Below, piece by piece: positions 1 through 8,705 of a stretch of 64,000 bases of DNA; within the stretch, counting starts at the first letter, position 1; each line of letters begins with the position of its first letter. Under the pieces are notes generated by a model that saw nothing but the letters and a program-made list of their open reading frames with translations, did no database searches and was not told the DNA's origin. The position numbers were made by a program, and so were the translations under genes. Source of the DNA: Rhodobacter sp. (GTDB taxonomy: Bacteria; Pseudomonadota; Alphaproteobacteria; Rhodobacterales; Rhodobacteraceae); the NCBI GenBank assembly GCA_020637515.1, contig JACKKG010000001.1, positions 1,518,501-1,582,500 of the forward strand, in the 5' to 3' direction.

Positions 1-105
1 TGGTTCGCCCAGCAAGGCTCGATCCTGACCTTCCTGGTCCTGATCTTCTTTTATGCCGCGCGCATGAACAAGATCGACCGGGAATTCGGCGTCGACGAAC
101 AGTAA
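1..105 (+). CDS. C-terminal end of DUF4212 small subunit of a sodium/solute symporter (partial)
   Basis: Only the last 34 codons are present, and the gene enters from the left edge. The visible peptide has a hydrophobic stretch (SILTFLVLIFFYA) followed by a polar tail MNKIDREFGVDEQ and TAA. That is the usual end of the DUF4212 family, a two-helix membrane protein encoded directly before VC_2705-type symporters and thought to be their small subunit. It ends 15 nt before the symporter start, with a purine-rich GGGAGCGGGGA ribosome site in the gap, so the two are very likely co-transcribed. The family call rests on this short tail plus the neighbour. Confidence 0.75.
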   Translation, partial: WFAQQGSILTFLVLIFFYAARMNKIDREFGVDEQ

Positions 106-120
106 CGGGAGCGGGGACAG

Positions 121-1887
121 ATGGATCAGTTTACACTCAACCTGATTGTGGTGGGGCTTTCGTTCGCCCTCTACATCGGGATCGCGATTTGGGCCCGCGC
201 GGGTTCGACCAGCGAATTCTATGCCGCCAACCGTGGCGTTCACCCCGTCCTGAACGGGATGGCGACCGCCGCCGACTGGATGTCGGCCGCCTCGTTCATC
301 TCGATGGCCGGGATCATCGCCTTCGTCGGTTATGACAACTCGACCTACCTGATGGGCTGGACCGGCGGCTATGTGCTGCTGGCACTGCTGCTTGCGCCCT
401 ACCTGCGCAAGTTCGGCCGCTTTACCGTGCCGGACTTCATCGGCGACCGGTTCTACAGCCAGACCGCGCGTATCGTCGCCGTCATCGCGCTGCTCGTCAT
501 CTCGATCACCTATGTGATCGGGCAGATGGCTGGCGCCGGCGTCGCCTTCTCGCGCTTCCTCGAGGTTTCCAGCTCGACCGGGCTGTGGATCGCCTCGGCG
601 GTGGTGTTCGTCTACGCCGTTCTTGGCGGGATGAAAGGCATCACCTACACGCAGGTCGCGCAGTATTGCGTGCTGATCGTCGCCTATACCATCCCGGCGA
701 TCTTCATCTCGCTGCAACTGACCGGCAGCTTCCTGCCGCAGATCGGCCTGTTCAGCGCCGACGCCTCGGGGCAGCCGCTGCTGACGCACCTGGACGGCCT
801 GCTGACCGACCTGGGCTTCCGCTCGTATACCGAGCACCACTCGAACACGCTGGACATGGTGCTGTTCACCATGGCGCTGATGATCGGCACCGCGGGCCTG
901 CCGCACGTCATCATCCGTTTCTTCACCGTGCCGAAAGTGTCCGATGCCCGCGCGTCGGCCGGCTGGGCGCTGGTGTTCATCGCGCTGCTCTACACGGTCG
1001 CCCCGGCGGTCGGTGCGATGGCGCGCCTGAACATCATCAACACGATCTATCCGAACGGTGTTGACGGCACGCCGCTGGCCTATGCCGATCAACCCGCGTG
1101 GATGACCAACTGGGAAAACACCGGTCTGCTGGCGTTCGAAGACAAGAACGGCGACGGCCTGATCCAGTACTACAACGCCACCGACGCGATGGCCGCCACG
1201 GCGACCGAGCGCGGCTGGAACGGCAACGAGATGACCACCTTCAACCGGGACATTCTGGTGCTGGCGAACCCGGAAATCGCGGGTCTGCCGGGTTGGGTGA
1301 TCGCGCTGATCGCGGCGGGTGGTCTTGCGGCCGCACTGTCCACGGCGGCGGGTCTGCTGCTGGCGATCTCGTCGGCGGTTTCGCATGACCTCATCAAGTC
1401 GGTGCTGAATCCGGGCATCTCGGAAAAGGGCGAAATGCTGGCCGCGCGTGTCTCGATGGCGGTTGCCATCCTGATCGCGACGCTGCTGGGTCTGAACCCC
1501 CCGGGCTTTGCCGCGCAGGTGGTGGCGATCGCCTTCGGTCTGGCGGCGGCGTCGCTGTTCCCGACCATCATGATGGGGATCTTCTCCAAGAGCATGAACT
1601 CGGCCGGTGCGGTCGCGGGCATGCTGGTCGGCCTGGTCGTCGAGATGGTCTACATCTTCACCTATGTGGGCTGGTTCTTCATCCCCGGCACCAACATGCT
1701 GCCGAACACCGCCGCCAACTGGCTGTTCGGTATCCAGCCGGCCTCGTTCGGTGTGGTCGCCGCGATCCTGAACTTCCTGGTGGCGTATATCGTGCTGGCG
1801 ATGACCAAGCCCGCGCCGAAGAACATCCAGGACCTGGTGGAATCGATCCGCGTGCCGCGTGGCGCCGGTTCGGCCCAATCCCACTGA
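121..1887 (+). CDS. VC_2705-type sodium:solute symporter
   Basis: 588-residue inner-membrane transporter of the solute:sodium symporter (SSS) superfamily, related to ActP/PutP. It should couple uptake of a small organic solute (acetate-like acids are typical of relatives) to Na+ or H+. About thirteen hydrophobic segments are visible, and the family-typical ATAADWMSAASFISMAG lies at residues 48-64. A soluble insertion at about 310-385 contains an EF-hand-like loop, DKNGDGLIQYYN, at 341-352. The gene follows the DUF4212 subunit and precedes a cNMP/CBS/DUF294 protein, the standard arrangement of this subfamily. The substrate cannot be read from the sequence. Confidence 0.9.
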   Translation: MDQFTLNLIVVGLSFALYIGIAIWARAGSTSEFYAANRGVHPVLNGMATAADWMSAASFISMAGIIAFVGYDNSTYLMGWTGGYVLLALLLAPYLRKFGRFTVPDFIGDRFYSQTARIVAVIALLVISITYVIGQMAGAGVAFSRFLEVSSSTGLWIASAVVFVYAVLGGMKGITYTQVAQYCVLIVAYTIPAIFISLQLTGSFLPQIGLFSADASGQPLLTHLDGLLTDLGFRSYTEHHSNTLDMVLFTMALMIGTAGLPHVIIRFFTVPKVSDARASAGWALVFIALLYTVAPAVGAMARLNIINTIYPNGVDGTPLAYADQPAWMTNWENTGLLAFEDKNGDGLIQYYNATDAMAATATERGWNGNEMTTFNRDILVLANPEIAGLPGWVIALIAAGGLAAALSTAAGLLLAISSAVSHDLIKSVLNPGISEKGEMLAARVSMAVAILIATLLGLNPPGFAAQVVAIAFGLAAASLFPTIMMGIFSKSMNSAGAVAGMLVGLVVEMVYIFTYVGWFFIPGTNMLPNTAANWLFGIQPASFGVVAAILNFLVAYIVLAMTKPAPKNIQDLVESIRVPRGAGSAQSH

Positions 1888-1900
1888 CCCAAGACCCGGA

Positions 1901-1920
1901 GGGGCGCGCGGTTGCGCCCC
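1901..1920 (+). terminator. GC-rich stem-loop after the symporter gene
   Basis: GGGGCGC and GCGCCCC form a perfect 7-bp stem around a 6-nt loop, starting 13 nt after the symporter stop. No T-run follows, only a C-rich tract, so it may be an attenuating or mRNA-stabilising hairpin rather than a full terminator. Confidence 0.45.
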
Positions 1921-1959
1921 TCCACCCCCCTCCCTCTCTCTGGTGGAACGGTGCCCCCG

Positions 1960-3783
1960 ATGGAAACGCAGGTCGAGACGATCCAGGCCTTCCTCGAAAC
2001 GGTGCACCCTTACGACAGCCTGCCACGGGACGAACTGGCGCGGGTCGCCGGTTGCTTCGGTCGCAGGGAATATGCCGCCGGCGAACAGATCTACGCCCTG
2101 GGCGAACCTCTCAAGGGGCTCTACCTCATCAAGCGCGGCGCGGTCGAGGTGACCGACGCGAACGGGGCGCTGGTGTCCATCCTGGCGCCGCGCAATTCCT
2201 TCGGTGAGCGCGGGCTTTTGCGCGACGGGCTGGCGGTGACCTCGTCCCATGCGGTCGAGGCCACGGTCGTCCTGATGCTGCCCGAGGGCGAGTTGCGCCA
2301 CCTCATGGCCAATGTCCCGGCCTTCGCGCGGTTCTTCAACCGCGCGCGGCCTGCCGAGGGCCGCGACGCCGATCTGGCCACGCTCAAGGTGGGCGATCTG
2401 ATGACGCGCGGGCCGGTCAGCCTGCCACCCGGGGCCACCGTGGCCGAAGTCGCGTGCGTGATGCGCGACAAGCACGTCTCGTCGGTGGCGATCACCCAGG
2501 ACGACACGCTGATCGGCCTGGTCACCACCCGCGACCTGACCGAACGGGTGATGGCCGAGGGGCTGGGCTTTGACACGCCGGTGCGCCAGGTGATGACCCC
2601 GGACCCGGTCTCGCTGGGGCCCGATGCGCTGGGTTCGGATATCCTGCACGCCATGCTGGAACGCCGCATCGGCCATGTGCCGGTGGTGCAGGACGGCAAG
2701 CTGAAGGGGATGATCACCCAGACCGACCTCACGCGGTTCCAGGCGGTCAGTTCCGCGCAGCTTGTGCGTGACGTGGCCAGCGCCGAAACGCCCCAGGAAA
2801 TGGCCGAGGTCACGGCGCGCATCCCGCGCCTGTTGCAGCAACTGGTGGCGTCGCACAATGCGCACGAGGTGGTGACGCGGCTCATCACCGACATCGCCGA
2901 TACCGTGACCCGCCGGCTGTTGAAACTGGCCGAGGCCCAGCTTGGCCCGGCGCCCGTGCCCTATCTGTGGCTGGCCTGCGGCAGTCAGGGCCGCCAGGAA
3001 CAGACCGGCGTCAGCGATCAGGACAACTGCCTGATCCTGGACGATGCCGCGACGGCCGACGACCGGGTCTATTTCAAGGCGCTGGCGAAATTCGTGTCCG
3101 ACGGTCTGAATGCGGCGGGCTACGTCTATTGCCCCGGCGACATGATGGCCACCGCCGACCGCTGGTGTCAGCCAAAGGCGACCTGGCAACGCTATTTCCG
3201 TGGCTGGATCGACACCCCCAGCCCCGAGGCGCAGATGCTGGCCTCGGTCATGTTCGACCTGCGTCCGATCGGCGGGCAGCCGTCGCTGTTTCGCGACCTC
3301 CAGGAAGAGACGCTCGAGGCGGCATCGAAGAATTCGATCTTCGTGGCGCACATGATCTCGAACTCGCTGAAGCATCACCCGCCGCTGGGCCTGTTGCGCG
3401 GCTTTGCCACGATCCGCTCGGGCGAGCACAAGAACCATGTGGACATGAAGCACAACGGCGTCGTGCCGGTGACCGACATCGCCCGCATCTATGCCCTGAC
3501 CGGCAAGCTGACCGAAGTGAACACCCGCGCCCGCATCGAGGCGGGCGAAGCGGCGGGTGTGGTCTCGGTTTCGGGCGCGCGGGACCTGATCGAAGCCTAC
3601 GACCTGATCGCGCGGCTCAGGCTGGAAAACCAGGCCGCGCTGGTCAAATCGGGGCGCAAGCCGGACAATTTCCTGGCGCCTTCGGACCTGTCGGATTTCG
3701 AACGCAGCCATTTGCGCGACGCCTTCGTGGTGGTGCGCACCATGCAATCGGCGCTGGGCCAGCGGGCCGGGGCGCTGGGATGA
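1960..3783 (+). CDS. cNMP-binding/CBS-pair/DUF294 putative nucleotidyltransferase
   Basis: About 607 residues. Order of domains: a cyclic-nucleotide-binding-like fold (about 15-125), two CBS motifs (about 140-260; GDLMTRGPVSL, and VRQVMTPDPVSL), then a DUF294 nucleotidyltransferase-like domain with GSQGRQEQTGVSDQDN (GS-x-x-R-x-E ... SDxDN) and the DUF294 C-terminal helical domain. The nucleotidyltransferase part resembles GlnD-type uridylyltransferases, so it may modify a protein or nucleotide partner. It is probably cytosolic and sensory, regulating the adjacent symporter. I chose the ATG at 1960 because the alternative upstream TTG lies inside the hairpin at 1901-1920; a GTG at 1951 is also possible. 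Confidence 0.85.
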   Translation: METQVETIQAFLETVHPYDSLPRDELARVAGCFGRREYAAGEQIYALGEPLKGLYLIKRGAVEVTDANGALVSILAPRNSFGERGLLRDGLAVTSSHAVEATVVLMLPEGELRHLMANVPAFARFFNRARPAEGRDADLATLKVGDLMTRGPVSLPPGATVAEVACVMRDKHVSSVAITQDDTLIGLVTTRDLTERVMAEGLGFDTPVRQVMTPDPVSLGPDALGSDILHAMLERRIGHVPVVQDGKLKGMITQTDLTRFQAVSSAQLVRDVASAETPQEMAEVTARIPRLLQQLVASHNAHEVVTRLITDIADTVTRRLLKLAEAQLGPAPVPYLWLACGSQGRQEQTGVSDQDNCLILDDAATADDRVYFKALAKFVSDGLNAAGYVYCPGDMMATADRWCQPKATWQRYFRGWIDTPSPEAQMLASVMFDLRPIGGQPSLFRDLQEETLEAASKNSIFVAHMISNSLKHHPPLGLLRGFATIRSGEHKNHVDMKHNGVVPVTDIARIYALTGKLTEVNTRARIEAGEAAGVVSVSGARDLIEAYDLIARLRLENQAALVKSGRKPDNFLAPSDLSDFERSHLRDAFVVVRTMQSALGQRAGALG

Positions 3784-3796
3784 AGGGAACGGGCGC

Positions 3797-4351
3797 ATGG
3801 TGATCGACTTTATCGGCGCGCTGGCCTCGGGGCTGGGTCTGCTGGGGCTGGTTCTGCTGGTGAACCGGGTGATCCTGCGCGGCCGTTTCGGTGGCTGGGT
3901 CTATCCGGCGACCGTCGCGCTGGGGATGGTCGCCTACACCGTCTGGGCCGAATACACCTGGCCGACCCGCACGCTCGAGGCGCAGCCGCAATTGATGCTG
4001 GCCGGCGAGAACGCGGAAAGCGTCGCCTATCGCCCCTGGACCTATCTGTGGCCCCAGGTGTCGGTGATGATTACCGTGGACCGGTCGGAAACGCGGGTCA
4101 ATCCGGCCTTTCCACATCTGGTCATGACCCAGGTCGTGCGGCTGGCGCGCTGGCAGCCGGTGCGCGGCTACCTGACGGTGTTCGATTGCCAGGGCCATGC
4201 CCGCGCACTGATGGGCGAAGGCGTTGAATTGAGTGCGGACGGGGCGCTGCAAGGCGCGACCTGGGAGCCGCTGGATGCCGAGGACCCGGTGCTGCGCGCC
4301 GCGTGCTCGGTCGCGGAGGAGATCGGAAATGGCCGAGGCAGCGGAACGTAA
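3797..4351 (+). CDS. conserved hypothetical two-helix membrane protein
   Basis: 184 residues. Two hydrophobic segments (about 5-27 and 34-52) are followed by a soluble domain with no family I can name. It starts 13 nt after the DUF294 gene, with AAGGGAA as ribosome site, and its 3' end overlaps the response-regulator gene by 23 nt, so it belongs to the same transcript. Position in a transport/sensing operon suggests a membrane accessory role, but this is inference from context only. Confidence 0.6.
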   Translation: MVIDFIGALASGLGLLGLVLLVNRVILRGRFGGWVYPATVALGMVAYTVWAEYTWPTRTLEAQPQLMLAGENAESVAYRPWTYLWPQVSVMITVDRSETRVNPAFPHLVMTQVVRLARWQPVRGYLTVFDCQGHARALMGEGVELSADGALQGATWEPLDAEDPVLRAACSVAEEIGNGRGSGT

Positions 4352-4760
4352 GCGGATTCTGGTGGTCGAGGACGAGGACAACATCGCCGTCGCTCTGGAC
4401 TATCTGATGACCCGCGAGGGCTACGAGCAAAGCCGGATCGCCACCGGCGCCGGGGCGGTCGATCTGATCCGCCAGACCCGGCCCGATCTGGTGCTGCTGG
4501 ACGTCATGCTGCCCGAGGTCTCGGGCTACGAGATATGCCAGAACGTCCGCCTTGACCCGGCGCTGAGCGGGGTGAAGATCCTGATGATGACCGCGCGCGG
4601 CTCGGCGATGGAGCGGCGCAAGGGGCTGGCGATGGGCGCCGATGGCTTCATCTCGAAGCCCTTCGAACTGAAGGCCCTGCGCGCCGAGGTGCGCCGCATC
4701 CTGGCGGGCGAGCCCGCTGTCACGACCAGCGACGCGCCGGGCGAGGCGCGCCATGCTTGA
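4329..4760 (+). CDS. single-domain response regulator
   Basis: 143-residue CheY-like receiver with no output domain. Visible residues: acidic pocket E14-D15-E16, phosphoacceptor D58 in LVLLDVMLPE, T88 in MMTARG and K110 in ISKPF. The start at 4329 is chosen because GGAGGAG lies 8 nt upstream and the receiver fold begins directly after it; the frame is open further upstream but that part is unrelated in sequence. It overlaps the previous gene by 23 nt and the next by 8 nt. The next gene is a kinase-like protein without an obvious phosphorylatable histidine, so the phosphodonor is unclear. Confidence 0.88.
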   Translation: MAEAAERKRILVVEDEDNIAVALDYLMTREGYEQSRIATGAGAVDLIRQTRPDLVLLDVMLPEVSGYEICQNVRLDPALSGVKILMMTARGSAMERRKGLAMGADGFISKPFELKALRAEVRRILAGEPAVTTSDAPGEARHA

Positions 4761-6840
4761 CCGCCTGAGCCTGCGCCTGCGCATCCTGCTGTTCTTTGCC
4801 GCGCTGGCGCTGGGCGCGGTCCTGGCCATCGTCGCGGGCCTATGGGTCGCGCTGCGCCACGAGGGGGCCGCGACCGTCCCCCCGGCGCTGGTCTCGGGCG
4901 GGTTGATCGCGGCGTTTCTGGTGGTCGGCCTGGTCACCTGGGTCTGGTTCCTGTTCGATCAGAACGTAGCCCGCGCCATCGAATCCCTGGCGTCGGCGAT
5001 CCGCGCGCGGGTTCACGCCGGCATCGAACACGACCTGGTCGCCGAGGCCCGCGCCGCGCGCTACCTGGGCGATCTGGCGCCCGCCGCCGCCGCCGTGACC
5101 CGCACCCTGGTCGAAACCCGAAACGCCCTGGCCGAATCCGTGGCGCGCGAGACCACGCGCCTCGCGGCCGAGAAATCGCGGCTGGAAACCTTGCTGGCGG
5201 ATGTTCCGGTGGCGGTGTTGCTGTGCACGGCCGACCACCAGCTGGCTTTTTACAACGGGCAGGCGGTGGACATCCTGGGGGGGGGCACCGCGCCGGGGCT
5301 GGACCGCAACCTGCTGGACTATCTGCGCGCGGGTCCGATCCGGCACGCCTATGATCGGCTGGCCGGGGCCGGGGACCCCGACCTGGCCTCGGACCTGTTG
5401 TGTGCCACGGCAACCGGCGGGCGCCTGCTGGCGGGGCGGATGCGCGTGCTGAGGCGCCGCGAAGAGGGTATCGCGCCGGGCTATGTGCTGACCCTGCGCG
5501 ACGTGACCGCCGATATTGCCGCACACACCAGCCGCGAGGCCCTGCTGGCCGAGGTCTTTGATCGCGTGCGCCGGCCCGCGGCCAACCTGCAAACCGTGAT
5601 CGGGGTTCTGGCGGAACTGCAAGACGCGCAGGACGCCCCCGACCTCAGCGCCGCGATGCTGGACGAGGTCGGCGCGCTGACGCAGGCGATCACCGAACTG
5701 GGCGCGCGCTATGACGCCGCGCAATCCGACTGGCGGCCTCTGGTCGCGACGCGGTCGGCGGACCTGCTGGACGGGTTGAAGGGTCGCCTCCAGGCCGAGG
5801 GGCTGTCGCTGGAAACCGAGGGGCCCGAACTGATCCTCCAGGTGGACGGGTTCGAGATCGTCGCATTCTGGGCCTGGCTGGCGTGCCGGTTGGCCGAACA
5901 GGGAACCGCCCGCGCCTTTCGCCTGGTGCTGGCCGAGGAAGACGGGCCGGGCGCGGTGATGCGGCTGTGCTGGGATGGCGCGCCGCTGTCGGTCGGCCGG
6001 CTGGACGGCTGGCTGATCGAACCCCTGGGCGCGGCGACCGGCGAGTTGAGCGCCCGCGCGGTGCTGAAAACCCATGCGACCGAGGCCTGGCCGGAACAGG
6101 TCGGCGGGCGCAGTGCCGTGGTCATGCCGATCCGCTCGGCGCGCCGGGCGGGCCGCCGGCCGCCACCGATCGCGCGCAAGGTGGTCTATGATTTCGACCT
6201 GCTGTCCAAGGCCCGCAATGCCGCGGTGGCGGACACGCGACTGGACGACCTGACGTTTGTGGTGTTCGACACGGAAACCACCGGCCTGTCGCCTGCCACG
6301 GACGAGATCGTGCAGATCGCCGGCGTCCGCCTGGTCAACGGCAAGCGGGTCGAGACCGAGGTGTTCGACACGCTGGTCAACCCGGGCCGGCCGATCCCGC
6401 CGTCCTCGACCGACGTGCACGGGATCAACGACAGCATGGTGGTGGGCGCGCCCGACATCGTCGAGGCCGGTCGCCGGTTCCACAAATTCGCCGAAGGGGC
6501 GGTGCTGGTGGCCCATAACGCCCCCTTCGACATGGAGTTCCTGCGCCGCAAGGAGGCCGCACTGGGCGTGGCCTTCGATCACCCGATCCTGGACACCGTG
6601 CTGTTGTCCGCCGTCGTCTATGGCCAGACCGAGCAGCACTCGCTCGATGCGCTGACGGCGCGGCTGGGGATCACCATCCCCGAAGAAGCCCGCCATACCG
6701 CCATCGGCGACACGGTGGCCACGGCGGACGCGTTTCTGAAGCTGGTGCCGATGCTGCGCGCGCGTGGGCTGGACACCTTTGGCGCGGTGGTGGCCGAGGT
6801 GCGCAAGCACGGGCGGCTGCTGAAGGATCTGAACGGCTGA
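4753..6840 (+). CDS. membrane-anchored degenerate kinase-like protein fused to a DnaQ-type 3'-5' exonuclease
   Basis: 695 residues. Two N-terminal membrane helices (about 10-33 and 47-70), a helical linker, a PAS-like domain (about 143-250), a HisKA-like helix at about 262-285 where the usual H-E-L-R-T-P motif reads D-R-V-R-R-P (D270 in place of histidine), an ATPase-like region (about 330-460) without clear N or G boxes, then a DEDDh exonuclease (about 500-670): D506/E508 in FDTETTG, D593 in HNAPFDMEFL, H648 and D653. The C-terminal domain matches the epsilon subunit of DNA polymerase III and should degrade DNA or RNA 3'-5'. It overlaps the response-regulator gene by 8 nt. The exonuclease call is firm; the kinase ancestry is inferred. 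Confidence 0.85.
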   Translation: MLDRLSLRLRILLFFAALALGAVLAIVAGLWVALRHEGAATVPPALVSGGLIAAFLVVGLVTWVWFLFDQNVARAIESLASAIRARVHAGIEHDLVAEARAARYLGDLAPAAAAVTRTLVETRNALAESVARETTRLAAEKSRLETLLADVPVAVLLCTADHQLAFYNGQAVDILGGGTAPGLDRNLLDYLRAGPIRHAYDRLAGAGDPDLASDLLCATATGGRLLAGRMRVLRRREEGIAPGYVLTLRDVTADIAAHTSREALLAEVFDRVRRPAANLQTVIGVLAELQDAQDAPDLSAAMLDEVGALTQAITELGARYDAAQSDWRPLVATRSADLLDGLKGRLQAEGLSLETEGPELILQVDGFEIVAFWAWLACRLAEQGTARAFRLVLAEEDGPGAVMRLCWDGAPLSVGRLDGWLIEPLGAATGELSARAVLKTHATEAWPEQVGGRSAVVMPIRSARRAGRRPPPIARKVVYDFDLLSKARNAAVADTRLDDLTFVVFDTETTGLSPATDEIVQIAGVRLVNGKRVETEVFDTLVNPGRPIPPSSTDVHGINDSMVVGAPDIVEAGRRFHKFAEGAVLVAHNAPFDMEFLRRKEAALGVAFDHPILDTVLLSAVVYGQTEQHSLDALTARLGITIPEEARHTAIGDTVATADAFLKLVPMLRARGLDTFGAVVAEVRKHGRLLKDLNG

Positions 6841-6853
6841 CCGGCTGACGGAC

Positions 6854-6874
6854 GGTGGGTGCAAAGCACCCACC
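6854..6874. terminator. 9-bp perfect stem-loop after the exonuclease gene
   Basis: GGTGGGTGC, AAA, GCACCCACC. It sits 14 nt after the stop codon and 48 nt before the next gene. No T-run follows. It probably stops or protects the upstream operon transcript, and it may also be a member of a small dispersed palindrome family. Confidence 0.5.
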
Positions 6875-6921
6875 CTACGTGGCGATTGTGCCCGTGGCCG
6901 CGTGCGGGCTAGAGTGCCACG

Positions 6922-7359
6922 ATGACCCATCACATCGACCCGACCCGCGACAGTTTCGCCCGGTTCAAGGACCTTCCCCGGAACCAGCCGATCCATATGC
7001 TGAACCTGATCCGCCTGCGCGCGCGCGCGGCCTATGCCGACGGGCGCGACGCCAGCGGGGCCGAGGCCTATCGCGCCTATTCGCGCGAAAGCGGGCCGAT
7101 CTTTCGGGCGCTGGGTGGGCGCATCCTGTGGAGCGGCCGCCCCGAGGCGATGCTGATCGGCCCCGAGGACGAACGCTGGGACATCGCCTTTGTCGCCGCC
7201 TATCCCGATGCGCAGGCGATGATCGACATGATCCGCGATCCCGCCTATCAGCAGGCGGCCCGTCACCGCACCGCCGCCGTGGCGGATTCGCGGCTGATCC
7301 GGATGGCGCCAAACCCGCAAGGCGACGGGTTCGGCGACCGGGACCAGGACACCGCCTGA
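6922..7359 (+). CDS. DUF1330 domain protein
   Basis: 145-residue soluble protein of the dimeric alpha/beta-barrel DUF1330 family. Visible signatures are IHMLNLIRLR at about 23-32 and a late segment MIDMIRDPAYQQAARHR that matches the family's closing helix. No biochemical function is established for the family. It stands alone between an operon-end hairpin and a convergent flavoprotein gene; the two stop codons are only 3 nt apart. The ribosome site is weak (AGAGTGCCACG before the ATG). Confidence 0.75.
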   Translation: MTHHIDPTRDSFARFKDLPRNQPIHMLNLIRLRARAAYADGRDASGAEAYRAYSRESGPIFRALGGRILWSGRPEAMLIGPEDERWDIAFVAAYPDAQAMIDMIRDPAYQQAARHRTAAVADSRLIRMAPNPQGDGFGDRDQDTA

Positions 7360-7362
7360 GGG

Positions 7363-8646
7363 TCAGCCCTTGGTGGTTTCCTTGAGCTTGTCGATGCCCA
7401 GGGTTTTCAGCGCGAGCGATTCATAGAACGGCTCGGACGTGCCCTTCTTGATCTTGCGCAGGAAGTATTTCTCGAATCCCACCTTGGCCAGATGCACCCA
7501 TTTGCCTGACGACGACCAGTTCACGTTGCGCGGCGGGATCTGCGGTTGGGCGACGAAGGCGACGCCGCTGTCCCCGAAATCCGCAAGACAGACCGCGTTC
7601 CACGAGCCCACCTCGTCGGGGTCCTGGCCTTTCAGCAAGGCCGCGATGTTGTGGGCGGTCGCGGTGACCATGCTTTCGATCATGAAGCCCGTCTTGGGCA
7701 CGCCGCAGGGCACCGGCGTGGGGCCGGTGGGCGGGATCGCCACGCAGACGCCGACCGAAAAGATGTTGGGGAATTTCGGATTGCGCTGATGCTTGTCCAC
7801 GATGACGAAGCCGCGCGGGTTCACCAACCCCTCGATGCCCATCAAGGGCTTGATGCCCCGGAACGCCGGCAGCATCATCGCAAAGCCGAAGGGCAGTTCC
7901 TTTTCGGCCTTGACCGATCCGTCCTCGGCGATTTCCTCGACCACCATCTTTCCGTCTTCGACCCGCTTGACGCGGCTCGAGGTCATGAACTTGACGTGCT
8001 TTTCGCGCATCTCGGATTCGAGCAGGCCCTTGGTGTCGCCGACCCCGTCCAGGCCCAGATGGCCGACATAGGGTTCGGCGGTGACGAAGGTCATCGGAAC
8101 CTTGTCGCGGATCTTGCGGCGCCGGAGCTCGGTCTCGACGATGAACAGGAATTCATAGGCCGGGCCAAAGCAGCTTGCCCCTTGCACGGCACCGATGATG
8201 ACCGGGCCGGGATTCCGGCAGAAGGCTTCGAATTTCTCGCGTGCGGCCGTGGCGTGATCGACATGGCAGACCGACTGCGTGTGACCCTCGGGGCCAAGGC
8301 CCTCGATCTCGTCAAAGGCCAGTTCGGGCCCGGTTGCGATCACCAGATAGTCGTAGTCGATGCTGCGGCCGTCGACCAGTGCGATGCGGTTCTCGTCGGC
8401 GTGCAGCTTTTCGGCGGCAACGGGGATGAAATCGATGTTCTTCTTTTTCAGGATCGGGTTCAGATCGACCGAGATATCCTCTTTCTGCCGCCAGCCGACC
8501 GCGATCCACGGATTGGACGGGACAAAGTGATAGGTCGGGTCCTTGGTGACGACGGTGATCTTGTGATCCTTGCCGACCTGGTCGCGCAGTTCGTAGGCCA
8601 TGATGGACCCGCCCAGACCCGCACCCAATACGACGATATGTGCCAT
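7363..8646 (-). CDS. sqr: sulfide:quinone oxidoreductase-like FAD protein
   Basis: 427 residues. An N-terminal FAD dinucleotide fold GAGLGGS (8-14) begins a two-dinucleotide-binding flavoprotein. Three cysteines line up with the redox cysteines of sulfide:quinone oxidoreductase: C127 (SVCHVD), C159 (GASCFGP) and C353 (AVCLAD). The segment PPTGPTPVPCGVPKTG (305-320) is typical of SQR-like enzymes. It should oxidise sulfide to polysulfide or sulfane sulfur and pass electrons to membrane quinone. It is a single gene with a 156-nt upstream gap holding an AT-rich palindrome. A related flavocytochrome-type oxidoreductase cannot be fully excluded. Confidence 0.8.
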   Translation of the reverse strand: MAHIVVLGAGLGGSIMAYELRDQVGKDHKITVVTKDPTYHFVPSNPWIAVGWRQKEDISVDLNPILKKKNIDFIPVAAEKLHADENRIALVDGRSIDYDYLVIATGPELAFDEIEGLGPEGHTQSVCHVDHATAAREKFEAFCRNPGPVIIGAVQGASCFGPAYEFLFIVETELRRRKIRDKVPMTFVTAEPYVGHLGLDGVGDTKGLLESEMREKHVKFMTSSRVKRVEDGKMVVEEIAEDGSVKAEKELPFGFAMMLPAFRGIKPLMGIEGLVNPRGFVIVDKHQRNPKFPNIFSVGVCVAIPPTGPTPVPCGVPKTGFMIESMVTATAHNIAALLKGQDPDEVGSWNAVCLADFGDSGVAFVAQPQIPPRNVNWSSSGKWVHLAKVGFEKYFLRKIKKGTSEPFYESLALKTLGIDKLKETTKG

Positions 8647-8705
8647 TGCGAAAACTCCCCCTTCGCGCCGGTTGACGCGGGAGGATTGAATGACTCTTGG
8701 CCACG

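Noticed and set aside
1912..1959. TTG-initiated extension of the DUF294 gene
   Set aside because: The start lies in the hairpin at 1901-1920 and adds no conserved sequence, although an AGGGG-like site precedes it.
4233..4328. N-terminal extension of the response regulator
   Set aside because: Arg-rich, lies inside the preceding gene, and GGAGGAG points to the ATG at 4329.
4840..7320. 826-codon open frame on the minus strand
   Set aside because: Antisense to the exonuclease and DUF1330 genes; low-complexity Arg/Gly/His/Gln composition typical of antisense frames in GC-rich genes, with no family match.
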